Notes: generated by a model from the letters alone, not told the origin. A stretch of DNA of 64,000 bases from Streptomyces sp. GSL17-111 (GCF_037911585.1 NZ_JBAJNS010000001.1:4201501-4265500), one strand, 5' to 3'. Positions 1-8,296 are shown, counted from the first letter of the stretch. A program made the numbers and translations.

Positions 1-1
1 A

Positions 2-988
2 GCGGTTGCCCGCCCGCTGGATCAGCGCGTGGAAGAGGAACTGCTGGCTCTCGGCGGCCTTGGTGACGAAGTTGTCGTAGTTGCCGTAGACCTGCGGCCC
101 GATGACGAAGCCGACGTCGGGGTCCCGGAAGTAGCCGAGCATCCGCTCCAGGTAGTTCGCCAGGGGGACGTGGTCGGTGTCGACGCCGGCGAAGAAGTCG
201 TAGTCGTCCCCGTGGGCGTCGAGCCAGGCGTTGTAGTTGCCGTGCTTGGTCTTGGCCCGGAAGGCACCCTTCGGGGTGTTCCAGCGGTCCACTCCCTTGC
301 GGCTGAAGTGGCGCACGCCCAGCTTCGCGCAGACGGCCTTCACCTCGGGGTCGTCGCCCTCGTCGAGCAGCCACACGTGCACCGTGCCCCGGTGGCGGAT
401 CTTCACGGCCGCCTCCAGGGTCTTGGTGACCATGGAGAGCGGTTCCTTGCCGGGCACGAACGAGGTCAGGAACGCCACGCGCGTGCCCGCCTCGGGCACG
501 ACGGGCACCGGGTCGCGGGCGACGAGCGTCGCGTGGGAGTTGGAGAGCACGTTGAGCGTGCGGAACAGCTCGATGAGACCGATCGCGACGAGCATGACGA
601 CGTCGAGGACCAGGACCAGGTCCGAGACGGAGCCCTCGTCGCGCTGGGTCCAGTGCTGCGGCTGCATGAGCCACAGGAAGAGGCCGAGGGAGAGCAACGG
701 CGCGGCCGCCAGCAGCAGTCCGGCCCGGACGCGGTGCGGCTCGTCACCCAGCAGGCTGCGGTAGCGCACGCGGTAGGGCACGTCCGGGTCGGGCCGGGTG
801 AGCGGTCCGGCGAGCCGGCTGTAGTGCTCGTAGTCGTAGCGCGGCGGCGCCTTGCGCGGCCAACGCAGCCCGCGGCCGAGGGAGTGCTCGCCGGTGCGGG
901 AGCCACGTGGTTCCCGCAGGACGCGCAGCTTCGTCGTCCGTGACGGGTCGTCGTCCGCGGGCGGCCGGGAATCGCCTGCTGCCGTCAT
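2..988 (-). CDS. cslA: Cellulose synthase-like family 2 glycosyltransferase, N-terminal 329 codons (cut by window edge)
   Basis: Read on the minus strand from an ATG at 988, the frame stays open to the left edge, so the C-terminal part is missing. About 90 residues of charged N-terminus precede two hydrophobic segments (roughly residues 92-110 and 125-143), then a GT2 domain with a nucleotide-sugar fold (VWLLDEGDD) and the DxD-type motif GVDTDHVP, followed by IGPQVYGNYDN. This is the layout of bacterial cellulose/beta-glucan synthase catalytic subunits. In Streptomyces, CslA acts at hyphal tips with the copper oxidase GlxA, whose gene normally follows downstream, here beyond the edge. The symbol rests on family and on the syntenic neighbours in this window. 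The QxxRW motif cannot be checked. Confidence 0.8.
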   Translation of the reverse strand, partial: MTAAGDSRPPADDDPSRTTKLRVLREPRGSRTGEHSLGRGLRWPRKAPPRYDYEHYSRLAGPLTRPDPDVPYRVRYRSLLGDEPHRVRAGLLLAAAPLLSLGLFLWLMQPQHWTQRDEGSVSDLVLVLDVVMLVAIGLIELFRTLNVLSNSHATLVARDPVPVVPEAGTRVAFLTSFVPGKEPLSMVTKTLEAAVKIRHRGTVHVWLLDEGDDPEVKAVCAKLGVRHFSRKGVDRWNTPKGAFRAKTKHGNYNAWLDAHGDDYDFFAGVDTDHVPLANYLERMLGYFRDPDVGFVIGPQVYGNYDNFVTKAAESQQFLFHALIQRAGNR

Positions 989-1300
989 GTGTCCATCCCC
1001 CCGCACGCAGGGTGTGCGTGACGTCGTTCGGGTCTTGCCTCCCCGCCCGTACGAAGACATGGAGCGGGGCACGCCGGTTCCCGGAAACCCCCAGAATGTG
1101 GACGGACCCCCACCGCGTATGAGTTTCGACCGGTGACCGGCGCGTCAGCTTTGCGAAACCCTCACATGATCGCAAGAGTGTGATGACCTGATTGCGGGCT
1201 TTGGCGTACGAATGCCCGGATGAATGTGATCAAAGTGATGTGTGGCGCCCCCTGCCGCCCGCCCCCGCCGCCCCCGTGCCGGCCCCGCACGCGGTACGCC
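989..1300. other. Upstream region of cslA without a convincing gene
   Basis: No open frame here has coding character. The part around 1140-1245 is AT-richer than its surroundings and probably holds the cslA promoter. An inverted repeat TTGCGA-N13-TCGCAA lies at 1151-1175, and several GTGAT repeats follow at about 1180-1240. Both are possible regulator sites, not established ones. Confidence 0.3.
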
Positions 1301-1370
1301 CCGGGTCCTGCCCCGGACGCCACCGCCCGGAGCCGGGTGGCCGGGTGCGGTACCCCGGGGCAGGACCCGG
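1301..1370 (-). terminator. Long inverted repeat, probable terminator of the small gene 1376-1561
   Basis: CCGGGTCCTGCCCCGG at 1301-1316 is an exact reverse complement of 1355-1370, giving a 16-bp perfect stem around a GC-rich loop that can itself fold. It begins 5 bases after the stop codon of the minus-strand small ORF. There is no U tract, as is usual for Streptomyces terminators. Confidence 0.55.
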
Positions 1371-1375
1371 GCCCG

Positions 1376-1561
1376 TCAGTCGATGCCGCGCCAGATGTGC
1401 GGCTCGCGGCTGTTCTCCTCGTCCTCGCCCGCGAGCAGGGCCAGGACCACCGGTGTGGCCTCGATTCCCCGGGCCGACTCACCCCCGGCCGCGTACGTGC
1501 CGAGCGGCGTGGGGCCGGGCTCGGGCCCGGACGGCCTCGTGGTCACGTCCATCAACGTCAC
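1376..1561 (-). CDS. Small conserved-looking hypothetical protein (61 aa)
   Basis: The frame starts with GTG at 1561, preceded by GAGGGAG ten bases upstream, and ends at 1376 directly before a 16-bp stem hairpin. Together these make a complete expression unit. The product has a Pro/Gly-rich first half (residues 8-25), a short hydrophobic stretch (TPVVLALLA, about 36-44), an acidic GEDEEN segment and a distinctive C-terminus EPHIWRGID. An alternative ATG start lies three codons inside. No family is recognised. It could be a small cytosolic protein or a peptide precursor, but no modifying enzyme is adjacent. Confidence 0.5.
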   Translation of the reverse strand: MTLMDVTTRPSGPEPGPTPLGTYAAGGESARGIEATPVVLALLAGEDEENSREPHIWRGID

Positions 1562-1884
1562 TGCGCGTCAACTCCCTCGGACATACGGTCGGGCAGCACG
1601 ACTCAGTGTGCGCGAGCGGCGCGCCCGCCGCGACCGGACTCGCGAGAAAAACCGCAGGTGGCACGCAGTGCCGGGCATCGCGGCCCGGGATGCCGAGCAG
1701 CAGGTCCACCCGGCTCGAAGGGTGGGGCACGCCGGTCGCGAACGGGCCGGGGCCCGACGGAACACCCGGCGCGGCAGCCGGTCGCGGATCACCCGGACGG
1801 GCGATCGGGTTCGAGTGGAGTTCCATCGCCTGCGGAGACGCTGGTGCCCTCAGGACCCGCGGGCGAGGCGAAGGGGAGGCCGAC
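1562..1884. other. Divergent intergenic region between the small gene and the aromatase/cyclase gene
   Basis: Open frames run through this stretch in several phases, but none has a ribosome binding site or recognisable protein. It must carry the promoters of the two divergent genes. The only clear element is the ribosome binding site AAGGGGAGG at 1871-1879 that fixes the start of the next gene. Confidence 0.3.
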
Positions 1885-2886
1885 GTGACACGACCAGAAC
1901 CCGGCAGCACGGCGGACGTGACGGTCGACCGGACGGTCGCGATCGACGCACCCCCCGGAGTCGTCTACCGGCTCATCGCCGACATCACCGGCTGGCCGCA
2001 GATCCTCAGCTCCATCGTGCACGCCGAGGTCGTCGAGGACCGGCTCGTGGGCCGGGCCGTGCGCGAGCAGACCGTCCGGGTCTGGGCCCTGGCGGGGGAG
2101 CGCGTCGAGAGCTGGACGTCCCGCCGCATCCTCGACCCGGCCGCCGGGGAGGTCAGCTTCGAGCAGGTCGTCACGACCGAGCCGGTGCTCCGCATGGGCG
2201 GCGTCTGGCGGATCGAGCCGACCGACGACGGCGCCACCCGGCTCGTCCTGCGCCACCGCTACCGGACCGTCCCCGGGGGCGCGGCCGCGGCCAAACGTGT
2301 CGCCGAGGCCGTGGAGGACAACAGCAGGACCAGCCTGGCCGCCCTGCGCAACCACGCCGAGCTGGGCGAGCGGCACGACGCCCTCCAGTTCGCCTTCCGC
2401 ACCGCCGTGGACATCGCCGGCAGCACGGAGGACGTGTACGCCTACCTCCAGCACGCCGAGCGCTGGCCGGAGCGGCTACCGCACATCGTGCGCACCCGCC
2501 TCACCGGGGCCGGGCCGGGCCTCGCCCACCTCGACATGGACTCCCGCACGCCCGACGGTTCCCTCCACCACACCGTCTCCGTCCGCGTCTGCTTCCCCGA
2601 CCGGCACACCATCGTCTTCAAGCAGCGGCGTCTTCCCGTGGTCATGAGCGCCCACACCGGCCGCTGGCAGCTCGCCGAGATCCGCGCCGCCTCGGGCGAA
2701 CCACGGGTGCGGGCCACCTCGTGGCACACCATCACCCTCGACCCCGAGGGCGTCCGCAGCACCTACGGGGTCGAGGCGACCACCGCCGAGGCCCGGCAGC
2801 ACCTGCGCGCGACCCTGAGTACCAACAGCGGCGCCACGCTCAGCCACGCCAAGCAGTACGCGGAAGCCGCCCGCGCCGGAGCGTGA
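1885..2886 (+). CDS. Didomain aromatase/cyclase (SRPBCC/START-type polyketide cyclase)
   Basis: The start is the GTG at 1885 because AAGGGGAGG lies five bases upstream; the frame is open further upstream but without a start signal. The 333-residue product holds two tandem SRPBCC domains, about residues 14-150 (AIDAPPGVVYRLIADITGWP) and 172-320 (AVDIAGSTEDVYAYLQHAERWP). Both begin with the same beta-strand/helix and an aromatic Trp-Pro turn. Didomain ARO/CYC proteins close and aromatise the first ring of poly-beta-ketone chains on an ACP in type II polyketide synthesis. The next gene, 36 bases downstream, encodes an ACP. No ketosynthase pair is in the window, so the substrate source is unknown. 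Confidence 0.85.
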   Translation: MTRPEPGSTADVTVDRTVAIDAPPGVVYRLIADITGWPQILSSIVHAEVVEDRLVGRAVREQTVRVWALAGERVESWTSRRILDPAAGEVSFEQVVTTEPVLRMGGVWRIEPTDDGATRLVLRHRYRTVPGGAAAAKRVAEAVEDNSRTSLAALRNHAELGERHDALQFAFRTAVDIAGSTEDVYAYLQHAERWPERLPHIVRTRLTGAGPGLAHLDMDSRTPDGSLHHTVSVRVCFPDRHTIVFKQRRLPVVMSAHTGRWQLAEIRAASGEPRVRATSWHTITLDPEGVRSTYGVEATTAEARQHLRATLSTNSGATLSHAKQYAEAARAGA

Positions 2887-2922
2887 CCGGAACGGACCCG
2901 CTGACTCGACGAGGAGCAGGAG

Positions 2923-4194
2923 ATGACCAGAACCCCGGTCGGTGCCGCAGGCGCGGCCCCGGACGAGGAGCCGGGCGCCGAGGCGTTCGGCGCCTGGCTG
3001 CTGGAACGGCTCGCCGCCTACCTGGGCCGTTCGATCGGTCCCGACACTCCCTTCGCCGAGGCCGGGCTGGACTCCGTCGCCGCGCTCGGCCTGTACGGCG
3101 ACATCGAGGAGAAGTACGGCCCCCTCATCGACCCCACCGACATCCAGCTCTACCCCACCGCCCGTGAGCTGGCCCGCTTCCTCGCCCTGCGGACGCCGCG
3201 CCCGCTGAACCGCCGCAGCCGGGTACGGGCCGCCTTCGTCTTCACCGGGCAGGGCTGCCAGCACCCGCACCTCACCTCGGGGCTGTACCTGCACTCGACC
3301 GGCTACCGGGGGCACCTGGAGGAGGCCGCCGACGCGCTCGTCCCCTTCCTGGGCGGACGCTCGGTGGTCGAGCTGATTCTCAGCGGCGACCCGGGCGTGC
3401 ACCAGACGGCGTTCACCCAGCCCGTCCTCTTCGCCATCGGCTACGCCCTCGCGCGCATGCTGGAGGAGTCCGGGGCGCAGCCCGTCGCGGTGGCGGGCCA
3501 CGGGGTCGGCGAGTACGCCGCCGCCGTCGTCGGCGGGGCGCTCCCGCTCCATGACGCCGCCCGTCTCGTGGCGTTGCGCGGCGCCTTCATGCAGCACCTG
3601 CCGGCCGGCGGCGGCATGCTGGCCACCGGCGCCACGGCCGAGCGGGCCACCGAGGCGGCGGCGGGCGAGGAGGACGTGAGCGTCAGCGCGTACAACGCGA
3701 ACCGGGCCACCGTCCTGTCCGGCGGCCTGCCCGGGCTGGAGCGCGTCGCCGGACGGCTCGCCGCCGACGGCGTCGCCTGCCGGTACCTGCGGGTGGCGCA
3801 CGCGTTCCAGTCCCCGTTGATGGAGCCCGTCGTGCCGCGCTTCGCGGCCGTCGCCCGCCGGGTGCCGGGCGGGCCGCCCCGGCTGCCGTTCTACTCGACG
3901 GTGACGGGTGCGGCGGCCGACGGGCCGCTGGACGCCGCGTACTGGACGCGGCAGATCACCGAGCCGGTGCGGTTCTCCGACGCCGTCCGGCACCTGGTGG
4001 CCGAGCAGCGCCCGACGCACCTGGTCGAGATCGGTCCCCGGCCCGTGCTGCTGCCCTTCCTGCGACGGCTTGCCGGCGCCGAGGGCCCGGCGTGCCTGCC
4101 GGTCTGCCGGGGGCCGCGGACCAACGCCGTGGACCTCGCCGGCGTCCTCTCCGCCCTGGAGGCGGGTCCCTTCGCGGGCGCGCTGGCCGCCTGA
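2923..4194 (+). CDS. Acyl carrier protein fused to a catalytically degenerate acyltransferase
   Basis: The ATG is preceded by GAGGAGCAGGAG. Residues about 20-90 form an ACP with the phosphopantetheine serine in GLDSVAAL (Ser51). Residues about 102-400 form a malonyl-CoA:ACP acyltransferase fold that starts FVFTGQGCQ. The AT nucleophile motif GHSxGE reads GHGVGE (Gly194), and the catalytic His of AFHS reads AFQS (Gln296). The codons are GGG and CAG. The binding Arg (VALRG, Arg219) and the oxyanion Gln (GQG) are kept. Acyl transfer by the usual Ser-His dyad is therefore not expected, and the domain may bind or dock rather than catalyse. It probably works with the upstream aromatase/cyclase. The ACP-before-AT order is unusual. 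Confidence 0.85.
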   Translation: MTRTPVGAAGAAPDEEPGAEAFGAWLLERLAAYLGRSIGPDTPFAEAGLDSVAALGLYGDIEEKYGPLIDPTDIQLYPTARELARFLALRTPRPLNRRSRVRAAFVFTGQGCQHPHLTSGLYLHSTGYRGHLEEAADALVPFLGGRSVVELILSGDPGVHQTAFTQPVLFAIGYALARMLEESGAQPVAVAGHGVGEYAAAVVGGALPLHDAARLVALRGAFMQHLPAGGGMLATGATAERATEAAAGEEDVSVSAYNANRATVLSGGLPGLERVAGRLAADGVACRYLRVAHAFQSPLMEPVVPRFAAVARRVPGGPPRLPFYSTVTGAAADGPLDAAYWTRQITEPVRFSDAVRHLVAEQRPTHLVEIGPRPVLLPFLRRLAGAEGPACLPVCRGPRTNAVDLAGVLSALEAGPFAGALAA

Positions 4195-4231
4195 CCGGCG
4201 CGCCGGCGGGCGACGAGGCCGGGCAACGCGA

Positions 4232-4258
4232 GAGGCCCCCACCTACGGCGGGGGCCTC
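4232..4258 (-). terminator. Hairpin terminator downstream of tRNA-Lys
   Basis: GAGGCCCCC (4232-4240) pairs perfectly with GGGGGCCTC (4250-4258) across a 9-base loop, just 3' of the minus-strand tRNA. It may also stop the convergent ACP-AT transcript, which ends at 4194. Confidence 0.6.
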
Positions 4259-4263
4259 ACCGG

Positions 4264-4337
4264 TGCGCCGCCAGGGACTCGAACCCCGGACCCGCTGATT
4301 AAGAGTCAGCTGCTCTAACCAACTGAGCTAGCGGCGC
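4264..4337 (-). tRNA. tRNA-Lys (anticodon CTT), copy 1
   Basis: A complete 74-base cloverleaf: acceptor GCGCCGC/GCGGCGC, anticodon loop CTCTTAA giving CUU, TTCGAGT T-loop, discriminator A. CCA is not encoded. It is identical to the copies at 13379 and 21934. Confidence 0.97.
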
Positions 4338-4544
4338 GGACGTCCGTCATCCTACCGCGCTCCGAACGGTGCCTCCGACCTGTGACGGAGCACCCGTCCG
4401 AACGGGTGGGGGCTTCATCGCCGTGTGCTTCGTCACGGTTGGCCGGTGTCGAGCCATGCCCGCTTCGGCGAGCGCGCCGGGGCGGAGCGGGCTGGAACGG
4501 GCCAGGACCGACCAGGACCGGCCAGGGCGGTGGCCGCGTCGCCG

Positions 4545-5675
4545 TCAGGGCTTGAGCAGGACCTTGGTCCAGCCGTCCTCCCTGCGGTCGAAGCGCCGGT
4601 AGGCGTCCGGGGCCTCGGCCAGCGGAAGCCGTTGGGAGACCAGGAAGCTGGGGGTGGCCCGACCGGCGACGATCATGTCCCGCAGTTGCCGGTTGTAGCT
4701 CTTGACGTTGGCCTGGCCGGTGCCCATCCGCAGGCCCTTTTCGAAGAACTTGCCGATCCTGAAAAGCAGTTCACCCTTCTGCGCGGACTCGGTGGGACCC
4801 CCCGGGTCCGCCGGTACGTACAGTCCGACGACTCCGAGCATCCCGGTCGGGCGCACCGCCTCGACCAGGCTGTTGAGCACCAGCGCCGGCTGCTCCTCCC
4901 CCTCGGCCGCGGTCGCCTGATAGCCGACGGCGTCGATGCCCTTGTCCGTGCCCGCGCCGCCGGTCCCCTCCTTGATCTGCTCGACGGGGTCGCCCTGGCC
5001 GAAGTCGACGGGGATCGCGCCGATGCGCTCGGCCAGCCGCAGCCGGTCCGGCTGCTTGTCGACGACGAAGACCTCGGAGGCGCCGCGGAGGATCGAGGAG
5101 TAGGCCGCCATCAGCCCGACCGGTCCGGCGCCGAAGACGCACACCGACTCGCCCGGTGAGACCCGGGCCAGTTCGGCGGCGTGGTAGCCGGTGGGGAAGA
5201 TGTCGGCCAGCAGCGCGAAGTCGTCCTCGTGCTCCTCGCCCTGGGGCAGTTGCAGGCAGTTGAAGTCGGCGAACGGCACGCGCAGGTACTCCGCCTGGCC
5301 GCCGCGGTAGGGGCCCATCGACACATAGCCGTACGCGCCGCCGGCGAAGCCCTCGTTGACGGTCAGGCAGAAGCCGGTCTGTCCGGCCAGGCAGTTCCGG
5401 CAGAAGCCGCAGGCGACGTTGAAGGGCAGGACGACCCGGTCGCCCTTGCGTACGGTGGCGACTCCGGTGCCGGTCTCCTGGACGATCCCCATGTTCTCGT
5501 GGCCGAACACGATGCCTGACTCCGCGTCCGTACGGCCCTCGTACATGTGCAGGTCGGATCCGCAGATGGCTGCCGTCGTGACCTTGATGACCACGTCGGT
5601 GGGGTCCTCGATCCGGGCATCCTCGACCTCCTCCACGGCCACGCTGAAGGGTTCCTTGTAGACGACCGCTTTCAC
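4545..5675 (-). CDS. Zinc-dependent alcohol dehydrogenase, glutathione-independent formaldehyde dehydrogenase type
   Basis: The start is the GTG at 5675 (VKAVVYKEP), with AGAGGAGG six bases upstream; a longer frame to 5744 lacks a start signal. The 376-residue product is a medium-chain dehydrogenase: catalytic zinc ligands in CGSD and GHEN, a structural zinc lobe with four cysteines (CGFCRNC and GFC), and a Rossmann motif GAGPVG. The insert GYVSMGPYRGGQAEYLRVPF and the length fit the glutathione-independent formaldehyde dehydrogenase group, which oxidises or dismutates formaldehyde with tightly bound NAD. It stands alone on the strand, and an IclR regulator lies 370 bases upstream. Confidence 0.85.
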   Translation of the reverse strand: MKAVVYKEPFSVAVEEVEDARIEDPTDVVIKVTTAAICGSDLHMYEGRTDAESGIVFGHENMGIVQETGTGVATVRKGDRVVLPFNVACGFCRNCLAGQTGFCLTVNEGFAGGAYGYVSMGPYRGGQAEYLRVPFADFNCLQLPQGEEHEDDFALLADIFPTGYHAAELARVSPGESVCVFGAGPVGLMAAYSSILRGASEVFVVDKQPDRLRLAERIGAIPVDFGQGDPVEQIKEGTGGAGTDKGIDAVGYQATAAEGEEQPALVLNSLVEAVRPTGMLGVVGLYVPADPGGPTESAQKGELLFRIGKFFEKGLRMGTGQANVKSYNRQLRDMIVAGRATPSFLVSQRLPLAEAPDAYRRFDRREDGWTKVLLKP

Positions 5676-5830
5676 TGATGCCTCCTCTGGTGGCGCACGG
5701 GTCTCCGTGCCGTGGAGACGCACGGAGACACACAGGGACGGCAAGATTTACCATGTTCGGCGCAAATACGGACGTATGGCCATCGAGGTGTCCCCGCCCG
5801 CGCCGGGCTCGCGGGCGGGGAGCGGGGCCG

Positions 5831-5861
5831 GGTTCAGGCGGCCAGCCGCCCGGCCTGAACC
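5831..5861 (-). terminator. Inverted repeat over the DUF397 stop codon
   Basis: GGTTCAGGC (5831-5839) and GCCTGAACC (5853-5861) form a 9-bp stem with a 13-base loop. The left arm contains the TGA of the DUF397 frame. It could terminate leftward transcription before the dehydrogenase promoter. Confidence 0.35.
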
Positions 5862-6004
5862 GCCGCCACGAAGGAGGCCCGACCGCCCGCCGGGAACACG
5901 AGTACCGGGCCGTGCGGCAGCTTGCTGTCCCGGACGGGGGCGACGGCGGCGAAGTCGTCGCAGACCTCCAGGCACGCGCCACCGCCGGAACACGCTTCAG
6001 TCAA
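5834..6004 (-). CDS. Short DUF397-domain protein (56 aa), possibly N-terminally truncated
   Basis: Translation of the minus strand gives ACSGGGACLEVCDD, then VAPVRDSK and GPVLVFPAGG, then SFVAAVQAGR, the ordered signature of DUF397. Usual members run 60-90 residues and open with a W-x-K-S-S-Y-S segment, which is missing here. The first plausible start is TTG at 6004, with no good ribosome binding site, and the frame remains open upstream into the end of the IclR gene. DUF397 proteins normally sit beside an XRE/WhiJ-type regulator; here there is none, so this may be an orphan remnant. Confidence 0.65.
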   Translation of the reverse strand: MTEACSGGGACLEVCDDFAAVAPVRDSKLPHGPVLVFPAGGRASFVAAVQAGRLAA

Positions 6005-6047
6005 CGGCGTACCCGGACCAACGACCGACTGATTCAGACGAAAATAC

Positions 6048-6809
6048 CTAGATGCACAGCGACAGCAGGACGGGCGCCGCCTGCTCGTTCAGCTTCCGCG
6101 CGGCCGAACGCAGTCGGTGGGCGTGCTGGATGGGCATGGACAGCGCGAGACAACCCACCGAGGCGCCCGCCGTCAGTGGCACCGCCGCGCACACCGTGCC
6201 GACCGCGTACTCCTGGAGGTCGAGCACCGGTACCGTCGGCGGCCGGCTGTCGAGCTCCGAGAACAGCGCCCGCTCGTTCGTCGTCGTGCGGGAGGTCAGC
6301 CGGATGGTCTTGTGCCGGGAGAGGTGGTCGCGGCGCCCGTCGTGGTCGAGCTGGGTGAGCAGCGCCTTGCCGACGGCACTGGCGTGCGCCGCCGCCCGGA
6401 AGTCCACCCACTCGGCGACCGGGGGCGCGTGCGCGCCCGCCGCGAACTGGGTGATCCGGACCTCCCCGTCCTCGTAGCGGCTGATGTAGACGGCGGCGCC
6501 GATGTCGTCGCGCAGCTCGGCCAGCTTGGACTGCAACTGCTGCCGCAGCTCGCGCCGGTGGTCACTGGAGGAGCTCAGCCGGCTCAGCGCCTCGCCGCAG
6601 ACGTAGGCGCCGTCCGGCAGCCGCTCCACGTACTGCTCGGCGCGGAGCATCTCGAGCAGTTGGCCCAGCTCGGCGGGCGGCAGGCCCGCACGTCGGGCCA
6701 GCGCCTCGCGCGTTATGCCACCGCCCGTCCGGGAGACGGCCTCCAGCAGCCGCAGGGCGTACTGGACCGAGCGGAAGGGCACGGCGGGTACGGGCTTCGG
6801 CATCACCAC
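6048..6809 (-). CDS. IclR-family transcriptional regulator
   Basis: The 253-residue product has an N-terminal winged helix-turn-helix (about residues 13-75: SVQYALRLLEAVSRTGGGITREALARR and following) and a C-terminal IclR effector domain (about 85-250) including AHASAVGKALL and the late VGCLALSMP strand. IclR dimers bind small-molecule effectors and repress or activate nearby catabolic genes. It is transcribed toward the DUF397 frame and the dehydrogenase. Its target is not evident; the dehydrogenase is the nearest candidate. Confidence 0.88.
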   Translation of the reverse strand: MVMPKPVPAVPFRSVQYALRLLEAVSRTGGGITREALARRAGLPPAELGQLLEMLRAEQYVERLPDGAYVCGEALSRLSSSSDHRRELRQQLQSKLAELRDDIGAAVYISRYEDGEVRITQFAAGAHAPPVAEWVDFRAAAHASAVGKALLTQLDHDGRRDHLSRHKTIRLTSRTTTNERALFSELDSRPPTVPVLDLQEYAVGTVCAAVPLTAGASVGCLALSMPIQHAHRLRSAARKLNEQAAPVLLSLCI

Positions 6810-6994
6810 GGTGGCCCCCTTGGAGGTTGTGACCGCTGGAGCTGTGACCGTCAGCGCCGTTGCTGTCGCGTCACGTCACGGGCGTGGCTTTCACGATAAC
6901 CGCCAACCACCGACCCGGAACCGGTCGTTACGACGATCGGCATATGCCACTGACCTGGGAGGGCTCGGAATCGGGCCGGAAGCGTGGCCGAGAC

Positions 6995-8296
6995 TCACGC
7001 GGCGGCCGTCCGCCGCACCACGAGGGAGAGCAGGACGGCGGGCGCGCACAGGGCGCCGACGGCCACCCACACGAGGTCGTAGCTGCCGAAGACGTCGCGG
7101 GCCACGCCGCCCAGCACGGCGATCGCCGCGGCCCCGACCTGGTGGCCCGTGCTGACCCAGCCGAAGACGATCGCGCTGTCCGCACCGTAGTGCTCCCGGC
7201 ACAGCGCGATCACCGGCGGCACGGTGGCGAGGTCGAGCAGCCCGAAGAGCACGACGAAGACGAGCAGCGGCGGCTGGACCGTCGGCGCGAGCAGGGTCGG
7301 CAGGGCGAGCAGCAGGACGCCGCGCCCGGCGAAGTACGCCGCCAGCAGCCGCCGCGCGTCGTAGCGGTCGGTCAGCCAGCCCGACAGCAGGGTTCCGCCC
7401 ACGTTGCAGAGCCCGAGGGCCGCGAGCAGGGACGCGGCGACGGTCGTGGGCATGCCGTGGTCGTGCGCGGCGGGGGTGAAGTGCGTCCACAGGATGCCGT
7501 TGGTCGAGGCGCCGCAGATCGCGAAGGCGCCCGCCAGCAGCCAGAAGGTGCCGGTGCGGGACGCCCGGCGCAGCACCCGCAGGGTGCGTCGTGCGGCGCC
7601 GGGGGTGGGCGGCGGCTTCGGCGCCACCGTCGGCGCGCCGTAGGGGGGCAGGCCGACGTCCGCCGGGTGGTCCCGCAGCAGCAGCGCGGCGAGCGGGGCG
7701 ACGGCCAGGGCGGCCAGTCCCACCGTCACGACCGACGGCCGCCAGCCGAGGTTCGCCGTGATCCAGGCGAGGCCGGGCAGGAAGACGGTCTGCCCCACGA
7801 CGCTCGCCGACGCCAGCGCCCCGGTGACGAGCCCCCGGCGACGGACGAACCAGCGCAGGGTGACCGTCGCGGCGAAGGCCATGGCCAGCGAGCCGGTGCC
7901 GAGGCCGACGAGCAGTCCCCAGTAGAGGGTCAGCTGCCAGGCGGCCGTCATCGTCGGGGTGAGGGCGGCGCCGGCGGCCATGAGGACCAGGGCACCGCCC
8001 ACGACGCGCCGCATGCCGAACCGGTCCATGAGCGCGGCGGCGAAGGGCGCGGTCAGCCCGTACAGCACCATGTTGACGGAGACGGCGAAGCCGATCGAGC
8101 CCCGCGACCAGTCGTACTCCTCGTGCAGCGGGTCGACCAGGAGCCCGGGGAGCCCGGACAGCGCGCCGGTGACGGTGATCGCGAGCGCGGCGACGGCGGC
8201 CACCCACCACGCGCGGTGGAGACGGGGGCGTCCCGGGCCGGAGGGGCACTGCGGCGGGGTGGCCGGCGCCGGGGCCGGCGTCGTGAGCGAGGTCAT
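6995..8296 (-). CDS. Major facilitator superfamily transporter
   Basis: A 433-residue protein with about 12 hydrophobic segments. The first begins near residue 30 (WWVAAVAALAITVTGALSG) and a central basic/Pro loop separates two halves at about 210-235. A motif-A-like loop MDRFGMRR lies between helices 2 and 3. The architecture resembles monocarboxylate/oxalate-type or efflux MFS proteins; the substrate is unknown. It is divergent from the DJ-1/AraC regulator starting at 8368, separated by 71 bases, and is probably controlled by it. Confidence 0.85.
   Translation of the reverse strand: MTSLTTPAPAPATPPQCPSGPGRPRLHRAWWVAAVAALAITVTGALSGLPGLLVDPLHEEYDWSRGSIGFAVSVNMVLYGLTAPFAAALMDRFGMRRVVGGALVLMAAGAALTPTMTAAWQLTLYWGLLVGLGTGSLAMAFAATVTLRWFVRRRGLVTGALASASVVGQTVFLPGLAWITANLGWRPSVVTVGLAALAVAPLAALLLRDHPADVGLPPYGAPTVAPKPPPTPGAARRTLRVLRRASRTGTFWLLAGAFAICGASTNGILWTHFTPAAHDHGMPTTVAASLLAALGLCNVGGTLLSGWLTDRYDARRLLAAYFAGRGVLLLALPTLLAPTVQPPLLVFVVLFGLLDLATVPPVIALCREHYGADSAIVFGWVSTGHQVGAAAIAVLGGVARDVFGSYDLVWVAVGALCAPAVLLSLVVRRTAAA

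Noticed and set aside
1242..3167. 641-codon plus-strand frame over the aromatase/cyclase start
   Set aside because: Arg/Pro/Gly-rich shadow of the real gene in another phase; no start signal.
5748..5993. 81-codon minus-strand frame in the gap upstream of the dehydrogenase gene
   Set aside because: The DUF397 frame in a different phase explains the coding signal; this one is its shadow.
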